DNA of 64,000 nt, taken from positions 1,426,001 to 1,490,000 of the forward strand of contig NZ_VFNP01000002.1 of assembly GCF_006715635.1 (NCBI RefSeq), written 5' to 3'. This DNA is from Streptomyces sp. SLBN-118. GTDB lineage: Bacteria; Actinomycetota; Actinomycetes; Streptomycetales; Streptomycetaceae. Position numbers and translations under genes: made by a program. Of the stretch, positions 47,582 through 56,910 are shown piece by piece (within the stretch, counting starts at the first letter, position 1; each line of letters begins with the position of its first letter). The notes beneath the pieces are model-generated. The model searched no databases. It saw only the letters and a list, made by a program, of their open reading frames with translations, and had not been told where the DNA came from.

Positions 47582-48379
47582 GTGCCGCGCATGCTCGACG
47601 TCAGCCAGGACGTCCGCGCCGAGATCGGCGACGAAGAAGCCGACCGGTTGCTCGTCGGCGACAACGCCCCGGGAAGCTACGACTGCACCTCCTGCCGCAC
47701 CCCCGGCGACTGCGAGCAGGAACGCACGAGCACCGTCCTGTTCGTCGGCGAGGAGACCGCCGTTCTCGCCTTCGCCCACGCCACCTGCATCCCCTCGCAG
47801 GTCGTCCAGGTCGCCGAGGACCAGCTGCAGGGCGCCGTTCGCTCCATCACCGGCGAAGAACCGCCGCACCCCGGCGCCTCGCGGCACGCCGGGGGTCCGG
47901 AGCAGGCCGTGCTCGGGATCACCAGCGGTCTCGTACTGATCGAGGGGGAACTGCACCCCGCACTGGTCGTCGAACCGACCGCTCCCATCGCCCGCCCCGG
48001 CACGACCGGCACCGGCCGGGACGACTTCCTTCCGCTGCTCATCGAGCAGGGCTTCGTGCCGATCTCCGAGGTCAGCCAGCGGCCCACGACCCAGCTGCAC
48101 GGCTGGTCCGTCCTGGTCGCCATGGGCCAGCTGCACGCCGTGCTCCAGCCCGGCACCGGCGGGGGCAGCCCGGTCGCCTGGTGGCAGGCCCATCAGCCGC
48201 TCCAGGTCACCGACGGCTGGCGGGCGGCCGCCAACAAGTCGCACACGGTGCTGGTGTTCGCGGCCCCGGTCGGCTCGATCGGCCAGCAGCCGCGCGAGGA
48301 CCTGCTGCGCGACGCGCTGGAGAGGGCCGCGGCGGGTGGCCGTCTGGTGGCCGCGACGATGCCGCTCGCGGGCACCTGA
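47582..48379 (+). CDS. Uncharacterised protein
   Basis: A 265-residue soluble protein without signal peptide. The GTG at 47582 follows GAGGAG. It has an early CxxC pair and following Cys (YDCTSCRTPGDCEQE), a possible small metal site, and then a globular region with alternating beta segments (TSTVLFVGEETAVLAFAHATCIPSQVV; LVLIEGELHPALVVEPTA; SHTVLVFAAPVGSIG). I do not recognise the family; it looks conserved in streptomycetes. It is a single gene between divergent rpfA-type and the next small gene. No function proposed. Confidence 0.8.
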   Translation: MPRMLDVSQDVRAEIGDEEADRLLVGDNAPGSYDCTSCRTPGDCEQERTSTVLFVGEETAVLAFAHATCIPSQVVQVAEDQLQGAVRSITGEEPPHPGASRHAGGPEQAVLGITSGLVLIEGELHPALVVEPTAPIARPGTTGTGRDDFLPLLIEQGFVPISEVSQRPTTQLHGWSVLVAMGQLHAVLQPGTGGGSPVAWWQAHQPLQVTDGWRAAANKSHTVLVFAAPVGSIGQQPREDLLRDALERAAAGGRLVAATMPLAGT

Positions 48380-48509
48380 CCGGCGTTTGACGGGAGCATG
48401 AGGACCCGGGGGTGCGGAAGCGTACCCCGGCGCACGATTGCGCGTCCCCCGGAAGAAATGCAGCCCCGCACAGCCCGCATCCGTCCGACGGCAGGGTCGT
48501 TGCAGGTAC

Positions 48510-48857
48510 GTGCACTCCTCATACGACGCCTCCCACCAGCCGTATCAGAGTCAGATCCCCTCCATGCGCCCCGCGCACGAGGCGACGGCAGGCCAGTCGC
48601 CCACGCCGATCTACGACGCGCTGTACTCCGAGTACCGCAGGGCGTTCAAGGCACTGCCGGGCGACCGGAGCGGGGAGGAGGATCTCGACTTCAGGGCCTT
48701 CGGCACCGGACTGCACAGCAGTCATGGCGGAAGCGGCAGCCATCAGAGCCACCCCGTGCACCTTCCGGGCAGTTGGCAGCCCTACCCCGGTATCCGTCAG
48801 CACTACGGCACGCATGTGCCGGCCGCGCTGCCGCCGGGCCCCCGCCGGGGGACGTGA
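48510..48857 (+). CDS. Uncharacterised His/Ser-rich small protein
   Basis: A 115-residue protein with the GTG start at 48510 as best guess; ATG 48564 is an alternative. The sequence has PTPIYDALYSEYRRAFKAL, an acidic stretch (PGDRSGEEDLDFRAF) and a C-terminal His/Ser/Gly-rich part. No membrane segment or signal peptide. Not recognised. A strong hairpin follows. Given codon use in keeping with neighbours and its position before a terminator, it is probably expressed, but its coding status is less sure than that of its neighbours. Confidence 0.6.
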   Translation: MHSSYDASHQPYQSQIPSMRPAHEATAGQSPTPIYDALYSEYRRAFKALPGDRSGEEDLDFRAFGTGLHSSHGGSGSHQSHPVHLPGSWQPYPGIRQHYGTHVPAALPPGPRRGT

Positions 48858-48871
48858 CGGACACGGACTGC

Positions 48872-48920
48872 ACGAAGGCGCTGCCCCGGACCGCTGAACG
48901 GTCCGGGGCAGCGCCTTCGT
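48872..48920. terminator. Strong bidirectional hairpin terminator
   Basis: A near-perfect 22-bp stem (left arm 48872-48893, right arm 48899-48920) encloses a CTGAA loop. Located between convergent genes ending at 48857 and 48954. Confidence 0.9.
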
Positions 48921-48953
48921 TCGTGTCACATCTCGTACGTCACTTCGTACGCG

Positions 48954-50402
48954 TCACTTCTTGCGGCCGCGCTTCTCGCGCACCCGCACCGAGATGTGGA
49001 TCGGGGTGCCGTCGAAGCCGAACTCCTCGCGCAGCCGGCGCTCGACGAAGCGCCGGTAGCCGTGCTCCAGGAAGCCCGAGGCGAAGAGCACGAACCGCGG
49101 CGGCTTGGTGCCCGCCTGCGTGCCGAAGAGGATGCGGGGCTGCTTGCCGCCGCGGATCGGGTGCGGGTGGGAGGCGACGATCTCGCCGAGGAAGGCGTTC
49201 AGCCGGCCCGTCGGGATACGCGTCTCCCAGCCCGCGATCGCGGTCTCGATCGCCGGGACCAGCTTCTCCATGTGGCGGCCGGTGACGGCCGAGACATTGA
49301 CCCGGGGCGCCCAGGAGACCTGCGCGAGCTCGGTCTCGATCTCCCGCTCCAGGTAGTAGCGGCGCTCCTCGTCGAGGGTGTCCCACTTGTTGTAGGCGAT
49401 GACCATCGCGCGGCCCGCCTCGACGGCCATCGTGATGATCCGCTGGTCCTGGACGCTGATGGACTCACTGGCGTCGATCAGGACGACGGCGACCTCCGCC
49501 TTCTCGACGGCGGCGGCGGTGCGCAGCGAGGCATAGTAGTCCGCGCCTTCCTGGAGGTGGACCCGGCGGCGGATACCGGCCGTGTCGATGAACTTCCAGG
49601 TGATGCCGCCGAGTTGGATGAGCTCGTCGACCGGGTCGCGCGTCGTCCCCGCGATTTCGTTGACGACGACGCGGTCCTCGCCTGCGACCTTGTTCAGGAG
49701 GGAGGACTTGCCGACGTTCGGGCGGCCGATCAGGGCGATACGGCGCGGGCCGCCGACGGCATTGCCGAAGGTCTGAGCCGGGGCCTCGGGCAGCGCCTCC
49801 AGGACGGCGTCGAGCATGTCTCCCGTACCGCGCCCGTGGAGCGAGGAGACGGGGTGCGGCTGGCCGAGGCCCAGCGACCACAGGGCGGTGGCGTCCGCCT
49901 CGCCGCTGGGTCCGTCGACCTTGTTGGCGCAGAGCACGACGGGCTTTCCGGCTCGGCGCAGCAGCTTGACGACGGCCTCGTCGGTGTCGGTCGCGCCGAC
50001 CGTGGAGTCGACGACGAAGACGACCGCGTCGGCCGCATCGATGGCGTACTCGGCCTGGGCGGCGACGGAGGCGTCGATGCCGAGGACGTCCTGCTCCCAG
50101 CCACCGGTGTCGACGACCTTGAAGCGGCGGCCCGCCCACTCGGCCTCGTAGGTGACCCGGTCGCGGGTGACGCCGGGCTTGTCCTCGACGACGGCCTCAC
50201 GGCGGCCGATGATGCGGTTCACCAAGGTCGACTTGCCGACATTGGGGCGGCCGACGACGGCGAGGACGGGCAGCGGGCCGTGACCGGCCTCCTCGATGGC
50301 GCCTTCGACATCCTCGATGTCGAAGCCCTCTTCCGCGGCGAGCTCCATGAACTCCGCGTACTCGGCGTCGCCGAGTGCTCCGTGGTCGTGCTGGTCGTTC
50401 AT
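48954..50402 (-). CDS. der: Ribosome-assembly GTPase Der (EngA)
   Basis: Tandem-GTPase required for 50S ribosome assembly. It has two G domains, each with a P-loop: [13 protein letters not shown] (GD1) and [13 protein letters not shown] (GD2), together with G3 DTGGWEQ and [10 protein letters not shown]4 [11 protein letters not shown] and [10 protein letters not shown]. The C-terminal KH-like domain ([32 protein letters not shown]) ends REKRGRKK. I chose the ATG at 50402 because GAGG lies about 10 nt upstream; ATG 50411 would put it too close. It is the last gene of aroH-tyrA-cmk-plsC-der. Confidence 0.96.
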   Translation of the reverse strand: MNDQHDHGALGDAEYAEFMELAAEEGFDIEDVEGAIEEAGHGPLPVLAVVGRPNVGKSTLVNRIIGRREAVVEDKPGVTRDRVTYEAEWAGRRFKVVDTGGWEQDVLGIDASVAAQAEYAIDAADAVVFVVDSTVGATDTDEAVVKLLRRAGKPVVLCANKVDGPSGEADATALWSLGLGQPHPVSSLHGRGTGDMLDAVLEALPEAPAQTFGNAVGGPRRIALIGRPNVGKSSLLNKVAGEDRVVVNEIAGTTRDPVDELIQLGGITWKFIDTAGIRRRVHLQEGADYYASLRTAAAVEKAEVAVVLIDASESISVQDQRIITMAVEAGRAMVIAYNKWDTLDEERRYYLEREIETELAQVSWAPRVNVSAVTGRHMEKLVPAIETAIAGWETRIPTGRLNAFLGEIVASHPHPIRGGKQPRILFGTQAGTKPPRFVLFASGFLEHGYRRFVERRLREEFGFDGTPIHISVRVREKRGRKK

Positions 50403-50456
50403 GAAGTACATACCTCGTTACGTTGCATCATCGATGGACCGCTGGGGGGCGATCCA

Positions 50457-51134
50457 CTACTCAAGTCTTACCCAGCGCCCGGTGAGACGCTTGGCGTTTT
50501 CCAGGTGGGCGGTCAGCCGCCCCTGGATGCGCACGGTCGCCTCGTCCAGCGCCTTGCGCGTGCGGCGGCCGCTGCCGTCGCCCGCCGCGAAGGCATCGCC
50601 GAAGACGATGTCGACCCGGCTGCGCAACGGTGGCAGTGCCCGTATCAGCCGTCCGCCGCGCTCGGTGCTTCCCAGCACCGCGACCGGAACGATCGGGGCG
50701 CCGGAGCGAAGGGCGAAATAGGCGAGCCCCGCGCGCAGCGAGGCGAAGTCTCCATCGCCCCGGGTGCCCTCGGGGAATATCCCGAGGACGCCGCCGCCCT
50801 CCAGCACGCCCAGCGCATTGGTGATGGCGGTGCGGTCGGCGCTCGTACGGTCCACCTTCAGCTGACCGATTCCCAGCAGGAACGGGTCCAGGAGGCCGAC
50901 GAACGCCTCTTTCTTGATCAGGAAGTGCACCGGCCGGGGCGCGGTGCCCATCAGCATCGGCCCGTCGATCATGTGCGAGTGGTTCACGGCGAGGATCACG
51001 GGACCGGTCGCCGGGACCCGCCACGCGCCGAGCACGCGCGGCCGCCACAGCCCGTACATGAGCCCGATGCCGATACCACGCCCGACTGCCGCGCCCCTCT
51101 CGGACGGTACGCCCTCCCCGGACGATTCGGTCAC
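50457..51134 (-). CDS. plsC: 1-acyl-glycerol-3-phosphate acyltransferase PlsC
   Basis: A 225-residue acyltransferase of phospholipid synthesis. The PlsC signatures are present: NHSHMIDGPML (the HX4D catalytic motif with His and Asp), FPEGTRGDGDFASLRAG (substrate binding), and PIVPVAVLGSTERG. It is membrane-peripheral or bears one short hydrophobic helix (ATGPVILAVNHSH). The GTG at 51134 overlaps the cmk stop (GTGA). Confidence 0.92.
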   Translation of the reverse strand: MTESSGEGVPSERGAAVGRGIGIGLMYGLWRPRVLGAWRVPATGPVILAVNHSHMIDGPMLMGTAPRPVHFLIKKEAFVGLLDPFLLGIGQLKVDRTSADRTAITNALGVLEGGGVLGIFPEGTRGDGDFASLRAGLAYFALRSGAPIVPVAVLGSTERGGRLIRALPPLRSRVDIVFGDAFAAGDGSGRRTRKALDEATVRIQGRLTAHLENAKRLTGRWVRLE

Positions 51135-51802
51135 CGCGCGGCCCGCTTCTCCTCGACAAGGGTGACGACGCACTCGATGACCTGCTGCAGGGTCAGGTCG
51201 GTGGTGTCCACCTCGACCGCGTCGTCCGCCTTGGCGAGCGGGGAGGTCTTACGGCTGGAGTCGGCCGTGTCCCGTTTGATCAGGGCTTCCCTGGTGGCCG
51301 CGACGTCGGAGCCCTTGAGCTCCCCGCTGCGGCGGGCGGCGCGGGCCTCGGGCGAGGCGGTCAGGAAGATCTTCAGGTCCGCGTCGGGCAGGACGGTGGT
51401 GCCGATGTCGCGCCCCTCGACGACAATGCCCTTCTCGGCCGCCGCGGCGATGGAACGCTGGAGCTCGGTGATCCGGGCCCGCACCTCGGGCACGGCACTG
51501 ACCGCGCTCACCTTGGCGGTCACGTCCTGGGTACGGATGGGCCCCGAGGCGTCCTCACCGTCCACCGTGATGGCGGGCGCGGCCGGGTCGGTGCCGGAGA
51601 CGATGACGGGCTTGCCGGCGGCGGTCGCGATCGCCGTGGGGTCCTGGGTGTCGACGCCGTTGCTGATCATCCACCAGGTGATCGCCCGGTACTGGGCGCC
51701 GGTGTCCAGGTAGCTGAGCCCGAGGGCGGCGGCGACAGCCTTGGAGGTGCTCGACTTGCCCGTGCCGGAGGGGCCGTCAATGGCGACGATCACGGATTCC
51801 AC
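51131..51802 (-). CDS. cmk: Cytidylate kinase
   Basis: Phosphorylates CMP/dCMP to CDP/dCDP. P-loop IDGPSGTGKSSTSKAVAAAL, DTGAQYRAITWW and GRDIGTTVLPDADLKIFLTAS (NMP-binding and LID regions) are clear. The GTG at 51802 gives 223 residues; GTG 51814 is possible but touches the SD-like AGGAAG. Stop coupled to plsC. Confidence 0.93.
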   Translation of the reverse strand: MESVIVAIDGPSGTGKSSTSKAVAAALGLSYLDTGAQYRAITWWMISNGVDTQDPTAIATAAGKPVIVSGTDPAAPAITVDGEDASGPIRTQDVTAKVSAVSAVPEVRARITELQRSIAAAAEKGIVVEGRDIGTTVLPDADLKIFLTASPEARAARRSGELKGSDVAATREALIKRDTADSSRKTSPLAKADDAVEVDTTDLTLQQVIECVVTLVEEKRAAR

Positions 51803-51977
51803 GGTGTCGGACACCTTCCTGGTACGCGGAGAGGGCAGGCGGAATTGCCGGTGGGCCCTGAACAAGGTTACCGAGTACTTGGGCCCGCCTTTACACACGT
51901 ACGGCGCAGCGAGCGCGACCGGGTCCGGCAACGGCTGCTGCCGGACCGGCCGGCCGCGTGCCCGGTCCCCGACGCGG

Positions 51978-53063
51978 CTACTGCCGGATCGACCAGCCCC
52001 GTTCCCGCAGGGCGGTCGTCAGGACCTTCGCCGCCGCCGGTTCCACCATCAGTTGCACCAGGCCCGCCTGCTGGCCCGTCGCGTGTTCGATGCGGACGTC
52101 CTCGATGTTCACGCCCGCCCGGCCCGCTTCCGCGAAGATCCGGGCCAGTTCGCCGGGCTGGTCGCTGATCAGGACCGCCACGATCTCGTACGACGTCGGG
52201 GCCTGGCCGTGCTTGCCCGGGACCCGGACGCGGCCGGCGTTGCCACGGCGCAGCACGTCCTCGATGCCCTCGGCGCCGCCCAGGCGCTTGGACTCGTCCG
52301 AGGACTGCAGGGCCCGCAGCGCCTGGACCGTCTCGTCCAGGTCGGCCGCCACCCCGGCGAGTACGTCGGCCACCGGGCCCGGGTTCGCGGAGAGGATCTC
52401 GACCCACATGCGGGGGTCGGACGCCGCGATCCGGGTCACATCGCGGATGCCCTGGCCACAGAGCCGTACCGCCGTGTCGTCCGCGTCCTCGAGCCGCGCC
52501 GCGACCATCGAGGAGATCAGCTGCGGGGTATGCGAGACGAGGGCGACCGCCCGGTCGTGGGCGTCGGCGTCCATGACCACGGGGACGGCGCGACACAGCG
52601 CGACCAGTTCGAGCGCGAGGTTGAGGACCTCGGTGTCCGTGTCGCGGGTGGGCGTGAGGACCCAGGGGCGGCCCTCGAAGAGGTCCGCGGTCGCGGCGAG
52701 CGGACCGGATCGTTCCTTGCCCGACATCGGATGCGTACCGATGTACGCGCTGAGATCGAGGCCCAGGGCCTCCAGCTCACGGCGCGGGCCGCCCTTGACG
52801 CTCGCCACGTCGAGGTAGCCGCGCGCGACCCCGGCGCGCATCGCTTCGGCGAGCGCGGTGGCGACATGCGCCGGCGGTACGGCGACGATCGCGAGGTCGA
52901 CCCGGCCCTCCGGCGGATCATCGGTCCCCGCGCCGAGCGCGGCCGCGGTACGGGCCCGCTCCGGGTCGTGGTCCATGAGGTGGACGGTGACCCCGCGCCC
53001 CGCCAGGGCCTGGGCCGCCGAGGTGCCGATCAGGCCGGTTCCGATGACGACGGCGGTTCTCAC
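51978..53063 (-). CDS. tyrA: Prephenate dehydrogenase TyrA with ACT domain
   Basis: A 361-residue enzyme of tyrosine synthesis converting prephenate to 4-hydroxyphenylpyruvate with NAD. NAD-binding GTGLIGTSAAQALAG is at the N-terminus, with THPMSGKERSGP and FEGRPWVLTP around the substrate site (His in the GTHPMSG motif). A C-terminal ACT regulatory domain (EIVAVLISDQPGELARIFAEA) suggests tyrosine feedback control. The GTG start overlaps the aroH stop. Confidence 0.95.
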   Translation of the reverse strand: MRTAVVIGTGLIGTSAAQALAGRGVTVHLMDHDPERARTAAALGAGTDDPPEGRVDLAIVAVPPAHVATALAEAMRAGVARGYLDVASVKGGPRRELEALGLDLSAYIGTHPMSGKERSGPLAATADLFEGRPWVLTPTRDTDTEVLNLALELVALCRAVPVVMDADAHDRAVALVSHTPQLISSMVAARLEDADDTAVRLCGQGIRDVTRIAASDPRMWVEILSANPGPVADVLAGVAADLDETVQALRALQSSDESKRLGGAEGIEDVLRRGNAGRVRVPGKHGQAPTSYEIVAVLISDQPGELARIFAEAGRAGVNIEDVRIEHATGQQAGLVQLMVEPAAAKVLTTALRERGWSIRQ

Positions 53064-53422
53064 TGGGCGATGTCCTTGCGCAGGGCGGCCGCGGCACCGA
53101 GGTAGACGTGCGCGATCTCCGATTTGGGCAGGTCGGACTCGACATGCGCGAGTATCCGTACGACACGGGGCATGGCCCCGACGATGTCCAGCTCCTGTGC
53201 ACAGATCAGCGGCACGTCGACGATGCCCAGCTTGCGTGCGGCTGCCGCCGGGAAGTCGCTGTGCAGATCGGGCGTGGCCGTGAACCAGACGCTGATCAGG
53301 TCGTCCGCGACGAGTCCGTTCCGCTCGAGCACGGCGGTGAGCAGATCGCTGACCTGCTCGTCCATGTGTCCGGCGTCGTCCCGTTCCAGCTGGACGGCTC
53401 CACGGACCGCTCGTACCGCCAC
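53060..53422 (-). CDS. aroH: Chorismate mutase, AroH type
   Basis: A 120-residue trimeric-type chorismate mutase feeding prephenate to the adjacent tyrA. It shows AVRGAVQLERDDAGHM (catalytic Arg), FTATPDLHSDFPAAAARKLG and PLICAQELDIVGAMPRVVRIL. The GTG at 53422 is preceded by AAGGAG. First gene of the aroH-tyrA-cmk-plsC-der cluster; a 175-bp gap separates tyrA and cmk. Confidence 0.93.
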   Translation of the reverse strand: MAVRAVRGAVQLERDDAGHMDEQVSDLLTAVLERNGLVADDLISVWFTATPDLHSDFPAAAARKLGIVDVPLICAQELDIVGAMPRVVRILAHVESDLPKSEIAHVYLGAAAALRKDIAQ

Positions 53423-53549
53423 GTCGTGCTCCTTACTGTGCGAGTGCTTCATTCAGCCTAGTCAGGCGCGGCGGGACACGGCCGCGGCGACCGCCCTCCG
53501 AGACGAGGCACCCGGCGTCTTCGGGCGGCCGTGCGCTACAACTGACGGC

Positions 53550-53882
53550 ATGCTCTTTCACGTCGTGCCCGTGGACGAATGGACGGCGGACATGGACCGT
53601 CCGTACGCCCCTGCCTCGCTCGCCGCCGAAGGCTTCGTGCACTGCTCGCCCGACGGGCCCGCCGCCCTCGCCATCGCCGACGGCCCCTACCGCGACGTGC
53701 CCAACCTGCTGGTCCTGCAGATCGACGAGGCACAGCTGAGCGCCGAGGTCCGCTGGGAGGGTTCCGAGGACATGCTCTTCCCGCATGTGTACGGGCCGAT
53801 CGAGCGGGGGGCCGTCACCGCCGTGTTCACCGTCTGCCGGGACGCGGACGGGCACGCACGGGAGCTCACGCCCTGGGCGTGA
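53550..53882 (+). CDS. DUF952 family protein
   Basis: A 110-residue cytoplasmic protein of the DUF952 family, which resembles glutathione-S-transferase-associated or ADP-ribosyltransferase-like small folds. Conserved pattern: MLFHVVPVDEWTAD near the start, a FVHCSPDGPAALAIAD segment with the conserved His, and DMLFPHVYGPIERGAVTAV at the end. Function unknown. It is divergent from aroH. Confidence 0.88.
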   Translation: MLFHVVPVDEWTADMDRPYAPASLAAEGFVHCSPDGPAALAIADGPYRDVPNLLVLQIDEAQLSAEVRWEGSEDMLFPHVYGPIERGAVTAVFTVCRDADGHARELTPWA

Positions 53883-54030
53883 GGGAGCGAACAGCTGGAC
53901 GCGGCGCAGGCTGAACGGCACGGACGGCACCCGGCTCCCCGCTCGCCCCGTCGTCCGCGCAGGGCGTCAGCCCGGTGAGGCCACGTCAGCCCCGCACGGG
54001 CAGCGCACTCGGCCTGCCGCAACTTGTGCG

Positions 54031-55062
54031 TCATGCATCCCACAGCGCCCCCAGCGACATCAGATCGCTCCGGTACTCGATCCGCTCCGACCACTCCTTG
54101 GGCCACGCCCCTGCCCCCAGGTGCGCCCCCGCGAACGCCCCCGCGAGGGCGGCGATGGAGTCCGAGTCGCCTCTCGTGCACGCCGCCCGGCGCAGCGCCA
54201 TGACCGGCTGTTCCGGGAAGAGCAGGAAGCACAGCAAGGCCGTGGCCAACGCCTCCTCCGCGATCCAGCCGTCTCCCGTCGCCAGGCACGGGTCCGTCTC
54301 CGGGTTCGCCGTGCGCACCGCGGTCCCGAGTCGTTCCAGGATCTGCAGGCACTCGTCCCAGCCGCGGGCGATGAACGCCTCGGGTGTGGGGTCGTGGGAG
54401 TAGGTCCACAGGTTGCCGAGCCACTGGTGGTAGTAGTGGCCGCGCATCTCGTACGCGTACGAGCGCAGCTGGCCCACGAGCCCCATAGGCTCCGCACCTT
54501 GGGCGAGCAGGAACACGGCCCGGGCCGTGAGGTCACTGGCCGCCAGTGCCGTGGGGTGGCCGTGGGTGAGTGCGGACTGCAACTGCGCAGCCCCCGCCCG
54601 CTGTTCCTCGCTCAGGCCGGGTACGAGTCCCACCGGCGCGACCCGCATGTTCGCGCCGCAGCCCTTGGAGCCGATCTGGCTGGCCTCCTGCCAGGGGCGG
54701 TCGCTGTCGAGCTTCTGGCAGGCGACCATGCAGGTGCGGCCGGGCGCCCGGTTGTTCTCCGGGGAGTGGTACCAGTCGACGAACTCCTCGCGCACCGGCG
54801 GGATCAGCCGGGGCGCCACAAGCAGCCCGCGGTCCATCGCGGTGCGGATGCCGCGCGCCAGGGCGAGCGTCATCTGAGTGTCGTCCGAGACGATCGCGGG
54901 CCTGACCAGCTCCATCTCCCGCCACGGCCCGCACTTGGCGAGGATCTGCGGCACATCGTTGAACTCGGTGGGGAAGCCCAGCGCGTCCCCGAGCGCGAGC
55001 CCGATCAGCGAGCCGGTGGCCGCTTGCTTGGTAACGGTCCTTGTGGTCCTGATGGCGGTCAT
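54031..55062 (-). CDS. ADP-ribosylglycohydrolase family protein
   Basis: A 343-residue protein of the DraG-like superfamily that removes ADP-ribose from proteins or hydrolyses related compounds. The dinuclear-metal motifs are visible: SLIGLALGDALGFPTEF (N-terminal), SDDTQMTLALARGI and the C-terminal TRGDSDSIAALAGAFAGAHLG. The ATG at 55062 overlaps the nrtR stop (ATGA), so it is coupled to it. In this NAD-salvage operon it may recycle ADP-ribose or reverse a modification; that is inference. Confidence 0.92.
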   Translation of the reverse strand: MTAIRTTRTVTKQAATGSLIGLALGDALGFPTEFNDVPQILAKCGPWREMELVRPAIVSDDTQMTLALARGIRTAMDRGLLVAPRLIPPVREEFVDWYHSPENNRAPGRTCMVACQKLDSDRPWQEASQIGSKGCGANMRVAPVGLVPGLSEEQRAGAAQLQSALTHGHPTALAASDLTARAVFLLAQGAEPMGLVGQLRSYAYEMRGHYYHQWLGNLWTYSHDPTPEAFIARGWDECLQILERLGTAVRTANPETDPCLATGDGWIAEEALATALLCFLLFPEQPVMALRRAACTRGDSDSIAALAGAFAGAHLGAGAWPKEWSERIEYRSDLMSLGALWDA

Positions 55063-55778
55063 GCCTGCCGTCCTTCCGGTCGCAGGAGTGGTGGGTGCAG
55101 TGCCGATGCGGCACCCGCCCGGTACAGTGCGGCCGGTTTCCCGCGGCCGCCGGTGCGGCGCGGCGGGCCCTCGACCTGCTCGACGAAGCCGGGCGTGGTG
55201 AGGACTTTCCGCCGGAAGTTGGGTCGGTCGAGTTCGACGCCCCATACCGTCTCGTACACCTGCTGGAGCTCGCCGAGCGTGAACTCGCGCGGGCAGAAGC
55301 TGGTGGCGAGGCAGGTGTATTCGAGCTTGGCGCCGATGCGTTCGTGCGCGTCGGCGAGGATGCGGTCGTGGTCGAAGGCGAGGCTGCAGGCGCCCGGCAG
55401 GTCCACCCACTGGGCGTGTGCGGCGTCTCCGCCGCCGCGCGGCTCGGGCAGGTCCGGTACGAGCGCGGTGTACGCGACGGACACGACCCGCATCCGGGGA
55501 TCGCGGTCGGGGTCGCTGTAGGTCCGAAGCTGTTCCAGGTGGAGGCCGGCGACGGTCTCGTGCGACAGGCTGGTCTCCTCGGCCAGTTCGCGCCGGGCGG
55601 CGGCTCCCGCCGACTCCCTGACGCGTACGAAGCCGCCGGGGAGCGCCCAGGCGCCCTTGTACGGGTCCTCTCCACGCTTGACGAGCAGGACGTGCAGCCG
55701 TGACTCGCGGACCGTGAAGACGGCGAGGTCGACGGTGACCGCGAAGGGCGGGAAGGCGCCCGGGTCGTAGCCCTCCAT
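55059..55778 (-). CDS. nrtR: NrtR-type NAD-metabolism regulator (Nudix plus winged helix)
   Basis: A 239-residue regulator that senses ADP-ribose or NAD metabolites. The N-terminal Nudix domain has the box GGFVRVRESAGAAAR then RELAEETSL, where the usual Gly of the last part is Ser, suggesting weak or lost hydrolysis as in sensor-type NrtRs. The C-terminal winged-helix follows (FTLGELQQVYETVWGVELDR, then PNFRRKVLTTPGFVEQ). ATG 55778 after GAGGAG is chosen; ATG 55781 is possible. It is in a coupled operon and probably controls the perfect palindrome in front of pnuC. Confidence 0.92.
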   Translation of the reverse strand: MEGYDPGAFPPFAVTVDLAVFTVRESRLHVLLVKRGEDPYKGAWALPGGFVRVRESAGAAARRELAEETSLSHETVAGLHLEQLRTYSDPDRDPRMRVVSVAYTALVPDLPEPRGGGDAAHAQWVDLPGACSLAFDHDRILADAHERIGAKLEYTCLATSFCPREFTLGELQQVYETVWGVELDRPNFRRKVLTTPGFVEQVEGPPRRTGGRGKPAALYRAGAASALHPPLLRPEGRQA

Positions 55779-55791
55779 CATCAGCTCCTCG

Positions 55792-56910
55792 TCATCGCTT
55801 CTCCGTGGGGGTCCCCCCACGCCCGCGGGGCGTAGGGGGAGGGTCGGCGAGGTCCCAGCCCTCGTCGATCAGTGCGTCAACGGCGGCGACCGCGGTGGCC
55901 AGGCGTTCCTCGTGCGGTCCGGTCAGTGTGATGAACCTGCGTCCGGTGCGGGTGAGTTCGTCCCGGAAGCGCGCCGTCATCCAGGGCCGCAGCTCCTCGC
56001 CGTCGCGCAGCCCGTCGTCCTCGAAGTCCACGCCCTCGTGGTCGGTGAGCAGCCAGAGGTGGTGGGTGACCCGGTCGGCGATCTCCTCGACGAGGGGATT
56101 GCGCCCGCCGACGTACCGCTCGTGCCAGACGGCGGTCGCGAACGAGTCGGTGTCGCAGAAGAGCACGGGCGAGCTGTTGCGGGCGAGCCGGTTCTCCCTG
56201 CGGTTCTGCCGCCTGGCGATCACCGGGAACTCCTCGGACGTGAACTCCACGTCCTCCCATTGGCTTTCGGGCCACTTGTCACGCAGAGCGGCCAGCTTCT
56301 CCTCGCTGTAGTCGCGGCCGCACTCGGGCACCCACCGCGTACTCGCCCATACTCCGCCGCGCCGCCGGTAGTGCTCTGCGAGCGCCCGAGCCATGGTGGT
56401 GGTGCCGGTGGACTCGGCGCCCAGCACGACGACCCGGCGGGTGAGCCAGGCCCGTACCGGCCGCTCCAGGTAGTCCCAGCAGCCGACCGGGTCCTTGCGG
56501 ACGGCGGTCCCGGAGACCGGGAAGAGCGAGCGCTCCGCGTCGACGCAGACATGCTCGGCACCGAAGCGCCGGGCGAGTTCGTCCCCGTACGGCTCCGAGG
56601 TGAAGACGGCGTCCACGGCGTCGCCCCGGTCCGGAACGGCCTCCTTGAAGATCGCCATGTGGGCGTCCCAGACTGCCGGATCGGTGAGGTCCACGGGAAT
56701 GTCGTCGACGGCCCCGACGACCCACACGTCCTGGTGGATCTCCTCCATCCAGCGGACGCGTTCGCGCAGCGGGATCGACTCCACCGAGGCGGCGCAGACA
56801 AGGACGGTCAGCCGCTCGCAGCGGTCCTTGGCCGTGCGTACGAGGTGGTGGTGTCCCGCGTGGGGCGGATAGAACTTGCCGAGCACCAGCCCGTGCCGGT
56901 AGCGCTTCAT
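55792..56910 (-). CDS. nadR: NadR-like NMN adenylyltransferase/ribosylnicotinamide kinase
   Basis: Two-domain NAD salvage enzyme of 372 residues. The N-terminal nucleotidylyltransferase domain has GKFYPPHAGHHHL with the HxGH motif (His17-His20). The C-terminal kinase-like domain has P-loop GAESTGTTT (164-172): the usual Lys of GxESTGKTT is Thr170. The start overlaps the pnuC stop by ATGA. It probably turns imported ribosylnicotinamide into NMN and NAD. The Lys loss may weaken the kinase step or be a family feature. No HTH domain is seen, unlike the enterobacterial NadR. Confidence 0.92.
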   Translation of the reverse strand: MKRYRHGLVLGKFYPPHAGHHHLVRTAKDRCERLTVLVCAASVESIPLRERVRWMEEIHQDVWVVGAVDDIPVDLTDPAVWDAHMAIFKEAVPDRGDAVDAVFTSEPYGDELARRFGAEHVCVDAERSLFPVSGTAVRKDPVGCWDYLERPVRAWLTRRVVVLGAESTGTTTMARALAEHYRRRGGVWASTRWVPECGRDYSEEKLAALRDKWPESQWEDVEFTSEEFPVIARRQNRRENRLARNSSPVLFCDTDSFATAVWHERYVGGRNPLVEEIADRVTHHLWLLTDHEGVDFEDDGLRDGEELRPWMTARFRDELTRTGRRFITLTGPHEERLATAVAAVDALIDEGWDLADPPPTPRGRGGTPTEKR

